Shown here one piece after another: positions 27,510 to 34,874 of a stretch of 64,000 bases of DNA. Every line of letters starts with the position of its first letter. The stretch's first letter is position 1. The notes below the pieces were generated by a model, which saw nothing but the letters and a program-made list of their open reading frames with translations, had not been told where the DNA came from and searched no databases. The position numbers were made by a program, and so were the translations under genes. Source of the stretch: Chitinophagales bacterium (GTDB taxonomy: Bacteria > Bacteroidota > Bacteroidia > Chitinophagales > LD1). The DNA is taken from positions 1 to 64,000 of the forward strand of contig JAHCHW010000011.1 in NCBI GenBank assembly GCA_026129525.1. Reading direction: 5' to 3'.

Positions 27510-29095
27510 AAGAAGAGAAGTATGATATGGTGGTAATAGGCAGCGGTATTGCCGGCTTGTTTTACGCCATTCAATGTGCTGCCTTCAGCAAAGTGTTGAT
27601 TGTTACTAAAGGTAACATTGGCGAATCGAACACTATGTATGCTCAAGGCGGCATAGCTGCAGTAATGAACGACAAAGATTCCATTGAAAGCCATGTGGCG
27701 GACACTTTACAAGCAGGCGATGGCATGTGCGACCGCAGCGCAGTAGAGTTAATTGCCAAAAACGCCCGGCAAGCCATCAGCGATTTGGTAAACCTGCACG
27801 TTCATTTCAACAAAACGGAAACAGGCGATTTTGACTTGCACCGCGAAGGTGGACATTCGCGCGCACGCATTGTGCACCATGCCGATGCCACCGGCAAAGA
27901 AGTGGAAACACGCTTAGTTGATGCCGTTCGCCATCATCCAAACATCACTATTCTCGAAAATCATTTTGTGGTTGATTTAATTGTGGAGAACAATACTTGC
28001 TTGGGTGTGCAGATTCTTCATCCCGGCTCTTCAACACAACTCAACTATTATCCCAAACTAACCATGCTGGCAACGGGTGGTGCCGGGCAGATATATGCAC
28101 ATAACACCAACCCATCTATTGCCACAGGCGATGGATTTGCCATGGCGTACCGTGCAGGCGCATGTATGATGGACATGGAGTTTGTGCAGTTTCACCCTAC
28201 TACGTTGTATTCGCAAAATGCAAAAGATACTTTTCTAATAACTGAAGCAGTACGCGGATTTGGCGCAGAACTAAAAAACAAAGCAGGAGAAACTTTCATG
28301 GAAACGTATCATCCCATGAAATCGCTTGCTCCGCGTGATATTGTAACACGCGCTATAGTGAACGAAATGGCAAACACCGGTGAACCCTGTGTGTACTTAG
28401 ATCTTCGAAACTTTGATACGGCTGAAATTCAAAAGCACTTTCCGAACATTTACGCCCGCTGCCGCGAAGAAGGATTGAATCTCCGAACCGATATGATTCC
28501 CGTTACACCCGCAGCGCATTACATGTGCGGAGGCATTAAAACCGATGTGTATGCACGCACATCAATCAACAACTTGTATGCCTGCGGTGAATGTGCCGGT
28601 ACCGGTGTGCACGGAGCCAACCGCCTGGCAAGTAATTCCCTGCTCGAAGGTTTAGTGTTTGCCACCACCGCAGCAGCCGATGCAAAAAAAATAGTAGAGA
28701 GCGATAAACTCTCTGAAACATTACCGGTATTCAATGAGGGCAAAACCGATACAAGAAAATCGGGGAGTTTAATTTACCAAAGCATGAAAGTGTACCTACA
28801 GAATTTAATGTGGAACAATGCCGGCATAATACGTACACAAACAGGTTTGGAGTATTGTTTGGAAGAATTAGAAGAAATAAAAACGGTTATACTGTCAGAA
28901 ATAGAACAGTACGGAATTTCGCAGCAAGCGGTTGAACTGCTCAACATGGTTGACTGTTCGCAGATGGTGGCTCATTCAGCCTTGCAGCGAAAAGAAAGCC
29001 GCGGCTGCCATTACCGAAGCGACTATCCGAATAAGTTTGGGGAAGCAAATCATACTTTTATGCAGGGGGCAATAAAAAATACACAGGTCTTTTAA
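27506..29095 (+). CDS. nadB: L-aspartate oxidase
   Basis: 529 residues. It oxidises L-aspartate to iminoaspartate with FAD. Seen: the dinucleotide-binding VVIGSGIAGLFYAIQ at the N-terminus, SNTMYAQGGIAAV, HREGGHSRARIVHHADATG, GGAGQIYAHNTNPSIATGDG, EFVQFHPTTLY, and the catalytic HEMCGG-type stretch AAHYMCGGIKTD. The C-terminal helical domain has KESRGCHYRSDYP. It overlaps nadA by four bases. Confidence 0.97.
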   Translation: MKEEKYDMVVIGSGIAGLFYAIQCAAFSKVLIVTKGNIGESNTMYAQGGIAAVMNDKDSIESHVADTLQAGDGMCDRSAVELIAKNARQAISDLVNLHVHFNKTETGDFDLHREGGHSRARIVHHADATGKEVETRLVDAVRHHPNITILENHFVVDLIVENNTCLGVQILHPGSSTQLNYYPKLTMLATGGAGQIYAHNTNPSIATGDGFAMAYRAGACMMDMEFVQFHPTTLYSQNAKDTFLITEAVRGFGAELKNKAGETFMETYHPMKSLAPRDIVTRAIVNEMANTGEPCVYLDLRNFDTAEIQKHFPNIYARCREEGLNLRTDMIPVTPAAHYMCGGIKTDVYARTSINNLYACGECAGTGVHGANRLASNSLLEGLVFATTAAADAKKIVESDKLSETLPVFNEGKTDTRKSGSLIYQSMKVYLQNLMWNNAGIIRTQTGLEYCLEELEEIKTVILSEIEQYGISQQAVELLNMVDCSQMVAHSALQRKESRGCHYRSDYPNKFGEANHTFMQGAIKNTQVF

Positions 29096-29186
29096 TCAGT
29101 GATTTGTGTTTTCATGCCTGAAATTTGTGTGGTTCGGTTAGCAGTACTGACAAATATCATCTCTCTGCCGGCCGTTCTTGTAAAAC

Positions 29187-29220
29187 TTTGCATGAGTTTC
29201 CGGTTATGTAGTTTTACATA
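29187..29220 (+). promoter_or_regulatory. Candidate promoter with palindromic operator
   Basis: A TTTG (29187-29190) and a TAGTTTTA (29209-29216) are 18 bases apart, near the Bacteroidota -33/-7 pattern (TTTG, TAnnTTTG). The perfect inverted repeat TATGTA-GTTT-TACATA (29205-29220) overlaps the -7 element and ends 23 bases before the first gene of the nitrogen-oxide island. It may be a repressor or activator site. Confidence 0.4.
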
Positions 29221-29243
29221 CAGAAGCCAAACAGGCGAAAGCC

Positions 29244-30341
29244 ATGAGCAGAATATTTAAAACAATAGTTGCAGCGATTGCCATTAGCACGATGTGCAGT
29301 TGCAAATTTTTTTCTTCCGCACCTTCATCTGTTCAGTTAGATGTTAATGCAGCGCCTTTCAAAAACCTTTCCGATTACGGATTTTTTAAAGGAGAACTGA
29401 AAAACCTGCACCCATCGGAGCAGGTTATCCCCTATTCATTACTAAATACCATGTTCAACGACCATGCGCGAAAAAAAAGTTTTGTGTATGTACCCGAAGG
29501 CAAAACCATAAACGGTGATGAGGTGGGCAACTTTAATTTCCCCGAAGGCAGTTGTCTGGTTAACTGTGTGTACTTCCCCATTGATGAGCGCGATGAAAAC
29601 AAAGGCATCACACTCATCGAAACGCAACTGCTAATCAAAACCGAAAACGAATGGAAATCGCTCAACTATTTGTGGAGCGATAACCAAACAGATGCCGTGC
29701 TCGATTTAACCGGAGATATTAAAAAGGTAGGTTGGAAAGATAAAAACGGCAGCGAGCGCTCGGTTGATTTTGTAATAGCCGGTAAAAACCAATGTAAGAG
29801 TTGCCACAACTCCAACGGACAGTTAGTGCCCATTGGCGTATCAGCCATCGGCTTAAACAAAAACATTTCTATTGGCGGAAAAGAAATTCATCAGCTCGAC
29901 TATTGGAAACAACTCGGATTGCTGAGTGCCGGTTTCGAGCAAAAAGAAACGGCATACATCAACTGGCAGGATAAAACACAACCTTTGGAAAAACGTGTGC
30001 GAGCTTACCTGCACATCAACTGCGCTTACTGCCATAGCATCGAAGGCCCCGGCAAAATGAGCGGCTTGCTGCTGAACTACGACAACTACAACATGGAAAC
30101 GTATGGCGTATGCAAATCGCCCCCATCAGCAGGTAAAGGCTCCTGTAATTTGAAGTACGATATAGTTCCGGGTAAGCCCGGTGAGTCCATTATTGTTTGC
30201 CGCATGGCTTCTACCGATTTGGAAACTAAAATGCCCGAACTGGGACGAACCACTACCGACAACGAAGGCGTGAGTTTAATTATTGATTGGATTTTGCAAA
30301 TGGAAGGCAACTGTTTGGTAACCGAAACTGCCGGCAAATGA
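29244..30341 (+). CDS. Diheme cytochrome c lipoprotein, SO2930-type
   Basis: 365 residues. A lipoprotein-like leader (MSRIFKTIVAAIAISTMCSC) is followed by a domain beginning LSDYGFFKGELKNLHPSEQVIPYSL, the hallmark of the SO2930-family diheme cytochromes. Two heme motifs are present: CKSCH (about residue 178) and CAYCH (about residue 254). It is periplasmic and membrane anchored, probably an electron carrier. It overlaps the next gene by four bases (ATGA), so the two are translated together. Confidence 0.85.
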   Translation: MSRIFKTIVAAIAISTMCSCKFFSSAPSSVQLDVNAAPFKNLSDYGFFKGELKNLHPSEQVIPYSLLNTMFNDHARKKSFVYVPEGKTINGDEVGNFNFPEGSCLVNCVYFPIDERDENKGITLIETQLLIKTENEWKSLNYLWSDNQTDAVLDLTGDIKKVGWKDKNGSERSVDFVIAGKNQCKSCHNSNGQLVPIGVSAIGLNKNISIGGKEIHQLDYWKQLGLLSAGFEQKETAYINWQDKTQPLEKRVRAYLHINCAYCHSIEGPGKMSGLLLNYDNYNMETYGVCKSPPSAGKGSCNLKYDIVPGKPGESIIVCRMASTDLETKMPELGRTTTDNEGVSLIIDWILQMEGNCLVTETAGK

Positions 30342-31612
30342 AAACCCAACTCCAACAACTCATTCTTAAAACAGCGCTGTTCAACTTTTTTGTAGTGGCT
30401 TGCGTGGGGTTGGTGCTTCGGTACATGCAGGCGTATGGCATTAGTTTTATCAACTACAAATACCTGCTGCATGCCCACTCGCATTATGCTATGGGCGGCT
30501 GGATGTTCACCGCTTTGTTTGCCGCTGTTGTTTCGGTTTTTAAAGTGGTGAACGAAAACAACGTTAAAACCTACCGCAACATTTTTTTCCTTTCGCAGGC
30601 GGGCATTGCGGGCATGTTGCTCAGCTTTCCGTTTCAGGGCTACGGGCTTTGGAGCATTGCACTCAGCCAGGTGTATGTATTGGCTACCTACTGGTTTGCC
30701 TACCGCATTTGGCGCGACCTGCGGTGGAAACTCACTTCGGTGCGCTACTTAAAAACAGCCTTGTTCTTTCTAGTGTTTTCATCGCTTGGTCCGTATGCGG
30801 TGGGCCCCATGATGGTGAACCATTTGGCGGGCAGTTCATGGTATTACAATGCCATTTATTTCTACCTGCATTTTCAGTACAACGGCTGGATGGTGTTTGC
30901 GGTGTTTGCCTTAGTATTTAAATACCTCGAAGAAAAGCGCGTAATTATTAACCACCGCAATGCCTACACAGGTTGGTGGCTCATGGCGGCTGCTTGTGTG
31001 CTCACGTATTTTCTTTCGGTGTTGTGGAGCAAACTCGGCTTAGTGTTTAATGTGCTGGGTGGCGCGGGTGCGTTGTTGCAAATAGCAGCGCTGTATTTTA
31101 CCGTAAAAGCGTTGCTGCCTTATCGTCCGCTGTGGAAATCGGGCAGCAGCACCTTGGTAAGAATACTCACAGTAAGTGCAGTGGCTGCATTTGGCGTAAA
31201 AACAATTTTGCAGTTGCTGAGCAGCCTGCCTGCCATTGCCGATGCCGCTTATCGTTATCCGAACTTCATAATCGCTTATCTGCATCTGGTGTTCATTGGC
31301 TTTATGAGTTTTTTTCTGTTTGCCTTTTTTATGAAGAAGGAAATAATGAGTGCAAACCGCATAGCGAGTGTAGGAATGCTGCTGTTGTTTACCGGCTTTG
31401 TGGTAACTGAACTGTTGTTGGTGCTGCAAGCATTAACCGCCTGGCTCGGTTTAGCTCCTATCCCCAGCTTCAGTTACTACCTGTTTTACTTTTCGGTTTG
31501 TATGCCTGCGGGGTTACTGCTGCTTGTAAGCAATCGCCTCAATTTTTCTCTTTCCGATTCTGTTATTACCAAAACAACACATTATGAAACCGCTCAACAT
31601 CAGTTGCCTTAA
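30338..31612 (+). CDS. His-rich multi-pass membrane protein, COX1/NorB-like fold suspected
   Basis: About 424 residues from the ATG at 30338 with some 12 membrane helices. Conserved-looking His clusters lie within helices: LLHAHSHYAMGGWMF, YFYLHFQYNGWMVFA and IAYLHLVFIGFMSFF. These resemble heme-ligand helices of heme-copper oxidases, but HPEVY-type and HH CuB motifs are missing, so it cannot be an ordinary oxidase. Similar proteins neighbour denitrification genes in Bacteroidota. Embedded between a diheme cytochrome and an FNR-like regulator, it could be a heme protein acting on or sensing NO; this is inference. Confidence 0.7.
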   Translation: MKTQLQQLILKTALFNFFVVACVGLVLRYMQAYGISFINYKYLLHAHSHYAMGGWMFTALFAAVVSVFKVVNENNVKTYRNIFFLSQAGIAGMLLSFPFQGYGLWSIALSQVYVLATYWFAYRIWRDLRWKLTSVRYLKTALFFLVFSSLGPYAVGPMMVNHLAGSSWYYNAIYFYLHFQYNGWMVFAVFALVFKYLEEKRVIINHRNAYTGWWLMAAACVLTYFLSVLWSKLGLVFNVLGGAGALLQIAALYFTVKALLPYRPLWKSGSSTLVRILTVSAVAAFGVKTILQLLSSLPAIADAAYRYPNFIIAYLHLVFIGFMSFFLFAFFMKKEIMSANRIASVGMLLLFTGFVVTELLLVLQALTAWLGLAPIPSFSYYLFYFSVCMPAGLLLLVSNRLNFSLSDSVITKTTHYETAQHQLP

Positions 31613-32279
31613 CTGCAACGCCAAAGACTGCTCCATACTTCGCAACTGCCCAACCGAAGCGCTTCAGTTTTTCGACAGCAAAAAATATTGTATGCGTTAT
31701 GTGCCCGGGCAATCTATAATCCGCGAAGGCTCGCGTATTGACGGAGTGTATGTTATTTACGAAGGCATTGTAAAACTGCATGTAAAAGGGCGACTGGGGC
31801 GCGATTTTATTTTACGCCTCGGCAAGCCGGGCGAAATTGTAGGGCATACCGATGACCAGTTTCAAAAACAATCATCGAGCGTAACGGCTGTAGAGCCCAC
31901 CACGGTGTGCTTTATTGAACATACCGATTTTGAAAGCGGCATGAAAAAGTGTCCATCGGTGCAACGCGAACTGATGTCGGTATTTAAAAACGAACTCAAA
32001 AACATAGGCAACCGCACCATACAGTTAGTGCAAATGAATGTGCGCGAAAAAATTGCCGATGCACTGTTGCATATTGCCGAAGTGTACAAACTGAAAGAAG
32101 GAAAAAATCCGGTTGAAATTTCGCTGAGCCGCCAGGAAATATCCGACATGACAGGCACCACCAAAGAGCAGGTGTCAAAAATTATTTCCGAGTTCAGAAC
32201 CGATGGCTTTATTGATGCCCACGGAAAAAAAATTAGCATACTCAACTACGCCAAACTGAAGGCAGTGGCGGGAGGGTGA
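31584..32279 (+). CDS. FNR-like Crp/Fnr-family transcription regulator
   Basis: 231 residues. Cysteines C8, C11, C16 and C22 crowd the N-terminus and a further Cys is at 36, an arrangement suggesting an O2- or NO-labile iron-sulfur cluster. The cyclic-nucleotide-binding-type barrel follows (PGQSIIREGSRIDGVYVIYEGIVKLHVKG), then the dimer helix and a C-terminal HTH (LSRQEISDMTGTTKEQVSKIISEF). The recognition helix has E-x-x-S-K instead of the E-x-x-S-R of E. coli FNR. It overlaps the preceding gene by 29 bases. Likely regulator of the surrounding island. Confidence 0.88.
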   Translation: MKPLNISCLNCNAKDCSILRNCPTEALQFFDSKKYCMRYVPGQSIIREGSRIDGVYVIYEGIVKLHVKGRLGRDFILRLGKPGEIVGHTDDQFQKQSSSVTAVEPTTVCFIEHTDFESGMKKCPSVQRELMSVFKNELKNIGNRTIQLVQMNVREKIADALLHIAEVYKLKEGKNPVEISLSRQEISDMTGTTKEQVSKIISEFRTDGFIDAHGKKISILNYAKLKAVAGG

Positions 32280-32401
32280 TGGAGTAGGGACAGGTAGTTA
32301 CTAATCGCAATAAACTAGAATTAAACAAACTGGCGCAAGATTGCAGTCAAGCTAATGCGTGGGGTTCTTGTGCCGGATATTACACCTTACATCTTAACTC
32401 G

Positions 32402-33145
32402 CTACAGCTTGGCTCGAATAGCCTCAAAAGTTTCTGTCATATGCTCATGTGTATCTATCACTTTTAATTCTATTTTCTGTTTAATACTATTTAGATCTGA
32501 AACTTTCATTTTCAAACTTTCTTTTCCTCTTTTATTGAAAAACATAGAAAGTGCATCTATTGCCGGAGTCTTGTCTATTAGTTTTAGTTCTTTCATCGTT
32601 TCTCCAAAAGCTATATCACTGGCTATTTCTTCGAAATCCTTATTGCTAATTACACCTCGATGAACAAAATGATTTCGTATTTTTTTCAACTTATACTCAT
32701 TTGTAAGGACATTCTCTAATTCTCTAAAACTTTGTTGAATGGCTTTTGGGCAATGCTTGTTTTCTATAACTGTACTTCTTGTTGCCTCATGCTCATTAAG
32801 TCCTAAATTAAAAACATCGTTTACAAGCAGTATCGTCTGGTCCGAGTACGAAGTAATGATTGTATAAAAAATAGCTAAGTGGTAATCGTAATACTTTTGA
32901 CGGCTCAAATTATTTCTTTTGAAACTAACTTTAGGAGTGTAGTCACTTAAAAAGAAAAGAGAAAAATTCAACCGTTCGCTGCTACTCTTTATATTTTCCA
33001 ATCTTTCATAAACAGCCTTTACATACAGGCTTTTTTCATCAAACTGACTTTTAGAAGCAATTTTAGCAATGTAGTCTCTAACATAGGCTTCTAAAACAGC
33101 CAAGAAGAACTTATTGTAATGCAGTGTTTTTTCGTCTTTGTTCAT
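32402..33145 (-). CDS. HEPN-type protein (Cthe_2314-like), possible ribonuclease
   Basis: 247 residues, all helical and soluble. The motif KIRNHFVHRG (about residues 160-169) is the R-x4-H active-site motif of HEPN domains, which in many defence and toxin systems form an RNase site. Lys-rich and AT-rich codon use differs from the flanking respiratory genes. It is transcribed against both neighbours and has no antitoxin-like partner that I can see. It may be a recent acquisition. Confidence 0.65.
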   Translation of the reverse strand: MNKDEKTLHYNKFFLAVLEAYVRDYIAKIASKSQFDEKSLYVKAVYERLENIKSSSERLNFSLFFLSDYTPKVSFKRNNLSRQKYYDYHLAIFYTIITSYSDQTILLVNDVFNLGLNEHEATRSTVIENKHCPKAIQQSFRELENVLTNEYKLKKIRNHFVHRGVISNKDFEEIASDIAFGETMKELKLIDKTPAIDALSMFFNKRGKESLKMKVSDLNSIKQKIELKVIDTHEHMTETFEAIRAKL

Positions 33146-33231
33146 AAAGCGTTATCTGTGGAATGTAATTGATGTTAGTAAATCTAACTTTATCCAACTT
33201 ATCCTTCATTCCCCCAAATGACGCAAGAACC

Positions 33232-33286
33232 CTGCTCTCCAACATCTTCCGCAGGGCATGCCGAAGGACAGATAAAGCAGGATTTA
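33232..33286. repeat. Direct repeat copy 1
   Basis: A 55-base unit starting CTGCTCTCCAACATCTTCC and ending AAAGCAGGATTTA. It matches 33463-33517 except for four substitutions, all transitions. Confidence 0.9.
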
Positions 33287-33330
33287 TCCTTAGGTTAGTG
33301 TAGTTGTCGCCACAACTTTCGGAAAATGAC

Positions 33331-33450
33331 AATCCCGAAGGGATTAAAGGTTTATAGAATTGCTACACGGCAAAAAATTGTTCGACTCCGAAGGAGTCGT
33401 AGAGGCATTCAGAACATTCCCGGCTATAAACGTAGTACCCCTTCGGGGTA
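33331..33450. repeat. Cluster of three small palindromes with GAA/TTC loops
   Basis: AATCCC-GAA-GGGATT (33331-33345), CGACTCC-GAA-GGAGTCG (33383-33399) and TACCCC-TTC-GGGGTA (33436-33450). The shared loop and near-regular spacing (about 52 bases) indicate a single structured repeat element rather than chance. Confidence 0.8.
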
Positions 33451-33462
33451 AATACAAGTTTT

Positions 33463-33517
33463 CTGCTCTCCAACATCTTCCACAAGGCATGTCGAAGAAC
33501 AGATAAAGCAGGATTTA
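33463..33517. repeat. Direct repeat copy 2
   Basis: Second 55-base unit. It differs from copy 1 at four positions, each G to A or C to T. The 176 bases between the copies hold the GAA-loop palindromes. Confidence 0.9.
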
Positions 33518-33564
33518 AATCCTTCCCTTTTTATCCTGTCGTTGGCGCCTACTTCCCCATCTCC

Positions 33565-33592
33565 CTCATTACTCATTACTCATCACTCATTA
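33565..33592. repeat. Short tandem repeat, 7-base unit
   Basis: Four units of CTCATTA, the third reading CTCATCA. It is the only simple tandem repeat noticed in this gap. Length variation could occur here by slippage. Confidence 0.8.
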
Positions 33593-33662
33593 CTCCTGCC
33601 GCTGCCTACTTTTTCTTCTTCCCTTTTCCCTCACCCAAAATAGTACGAAAAAACATTCATGT

Positions 33663-33715
33663 CTTTGAGTGCTCTCATCAAAGGGGCGGTAAAACAGTCG
33701 GACTTTTGACTCCGA
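33663..33715 (+). promoter_or_regulatory. Candidate operator region of the NOR-like operon
   Basis: CTTTGA (33663-33668) and TCAAAG (33678-33683) form an inverted repeat with a 9-base spacer; the TTGA/TCAA core is FNR-like but the spacing is wider than the usual six. A second repeat TCGGA (33698-33702) / TCCGA (33711-33715) lies 23 bases before the start codon. Either could bind the regulator encoded at 31584. Confidence 0.3.
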
Positions 33716-33738
33716 TTGTTCACCTAAAAACACACGCT

Positions 33739-33915
33739 ATGAGCGAGGAAACATCCAAACCGGCTCCGTTCTTCAAGGTAATAATGGACGACATTATGCT
33801 CTTGCTTTTCCTTGGAGTAACCATCTACGCAATCTTCTATCTCATTTGGGGAGTGATGGAAATTGCCACCGTGCCCAACATCCCCGAAGAAGTAAAACAG
33901 GCAATTCTTAAATAA
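33739..33915 (+). CDS. Small single-helix subunit of the NOR-like complex
   Basis: 58 residues from the ATG at 33739; the longer frame from 33706 adds an unlikely leader. One membrane helix (DDIMLLLFLGVTIYAIFYLIWGVMEIA) is followed by a short tail (TVPNIPEEVKQAILK). Its place 19 bases before the subunit II gene and its size resemble the small helper subunits of B-family oxidases. No cofactor residues. Confidence 0.75.
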   Translation: MSEETSKPAPFFKVIMDDIMLLLFLGVTIYAIFYLIWGVMEIATVPNIPEEVKQAILK

Positions 33916-33934
33916 CTCACCTAAAACTATTTCT

Positions 33935-34864
33935 ATGAGCTTATTAGCACCTTCCGAAGGATGGTTTCAAAAGAAAGTAGCAAAAGACGAGCGCATGTGG
34001 ATTCTGATTGCGTTTGCCGTTTGCATTTTTCTTTTTGTATGGATGATTATGTGGCACGTGGTAGGTCGCCAAAATCCATCGAACACCACCTACAAAACCA
34101 ACCCTACCGAATTTGCACAACTGCACGATGCCTATGTAAAAAAGAATATGATAGGCATGGACAACGGCATACCCGTAGTAAAGCCCGAACCCGGCAGCGA
34201 TGTAATACTGATGGGGCAAATGTGGCGCTGGTCGCCTGCCCTCATTCTTAAAAAAGATGAGTGGTACAACCTCCACATTTCCTCGAAAGATTTGGTGCAC
34301 GGGTTTTCGCTGCAACCATCCAACATGAATTTTCAAATCTATCCCAGCTACGATTACGTGCTCAAGTTTAAGCCCACGGCTGCCGGTGAATGTAAAATTC
34401 TCTGCAACGAATACTGCGGCATTGGTCACCACGCCATGATTGGGAAAATTGTGGTGATTGAAAGCGATGCCGACTTAGCCAAATACGGGTACGATAAACT
34501 AAGCGCTGCCCCTGCCGATTACTCATCATCTGCCACCGAAGAAGATATTTCGGGATGGAGCAACGAGCAGTTGGTAAAAGCAGGCGAAACCGTTTACAAT
34601 CTGAAAGGATGCAGCGGCTGCCACAAAACCGATGGCACCGTACAAATTGCTCCGAGTTTTAAGGGGCTGTACGGCTCTAAATCGAAAGTGAGCGATGGCA
34701 AAAGCACTTTCGAAATACAGGTGGACGATGCCTACATTGAAACATCGGTTACCGAGCCGCAAAAACACATTGTGGTGGGTTTCGAGAAAACCCAAATGGC
34801 AAAACTCGATTTAAGCGCCAACGAACTGAAGCAGGTAACTGCTTTCATTAAATCACTTCAATAA
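33935..34864 (+). CDS. NOR-like complex subunit II: CuA domain fused to cytochrome c
   Basis: 309 residues. One N-terminal membrane helix (MWILIAFAVCIFLFVWMIMW) precedes a cupredoxin domain. The CuA site is complete: His122 in LVHGFSLQPSN, and Cys157, Cys161, His165 and Met168 in ILCNEYCGIGHHAM. A C-terminal cytochrome c domain has CSGCH (Cys226-His230) and a likely axial Met near 288. Electrons from periplasmic cytochromes enter here and pass to subunit I at 34875. CuA-c fusions occur in oxidases and in CuA-type NO reductases, so context decides. Confidence 0.9.
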   Translation: MSLLAPSEGWFQKKVAKDERMWILIAFAVCIFLFVWMIMWHVVGRQNPSNTTYKTNPTEFAQLHDAYVKKNMIGMDNGIPVVKPEPGSDVILMGQMWRWSPALILKKDEWYNLHISSKDLVHGFSLQPSNMNFQIYPSYDYVLKFKPTAAGECKILCNEYCGIGHHAMIGKIVVIESDADLAKYGYDKLSAAPADYSSSATEEDISGWSNEQLVKAGETVYNLKGCSGCHKTDGTVQIAPSFKGLYGSKSKVSDGKSTFEIQVDDAYIETSVTEPQKHIVVGFEKTQMAKLDLSANELKQVTAFIKSLQ

Positions 34865-34874
34865 ACTATAAACT

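Larger units (their letters stand above)
33146..33738. other. Repeat-rich intergenic region before the NOR-like operon
   Basis: Nearly 600 bases without a credible gene. It contains two 55-base direct repeats, three small GAA/TTC-loop palindromes, a short tandem repeat and, near the right end, two inverted repeats that may belong to the promoter of the operon starting at 33739. Confidence 0.6.

Noticed and set aside
32355-32663. Plus-strand open frame of 102 codons
   Set aside because: It is opposite the HEPN gene and encodes a hydrophobic, low-complexity shadow product.
33565-33592. CRISPR-like tandem repeat
   Set aside because: Units are seven bases with no spacers; it is a simple tandem repeat.
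33663-33683. Canonical FNR box (TTGAT-N4-ATCAA)
   Set aside because: The half-sites TTGA and TCAA are nine bases apart instead of six; listed only as a candidate.
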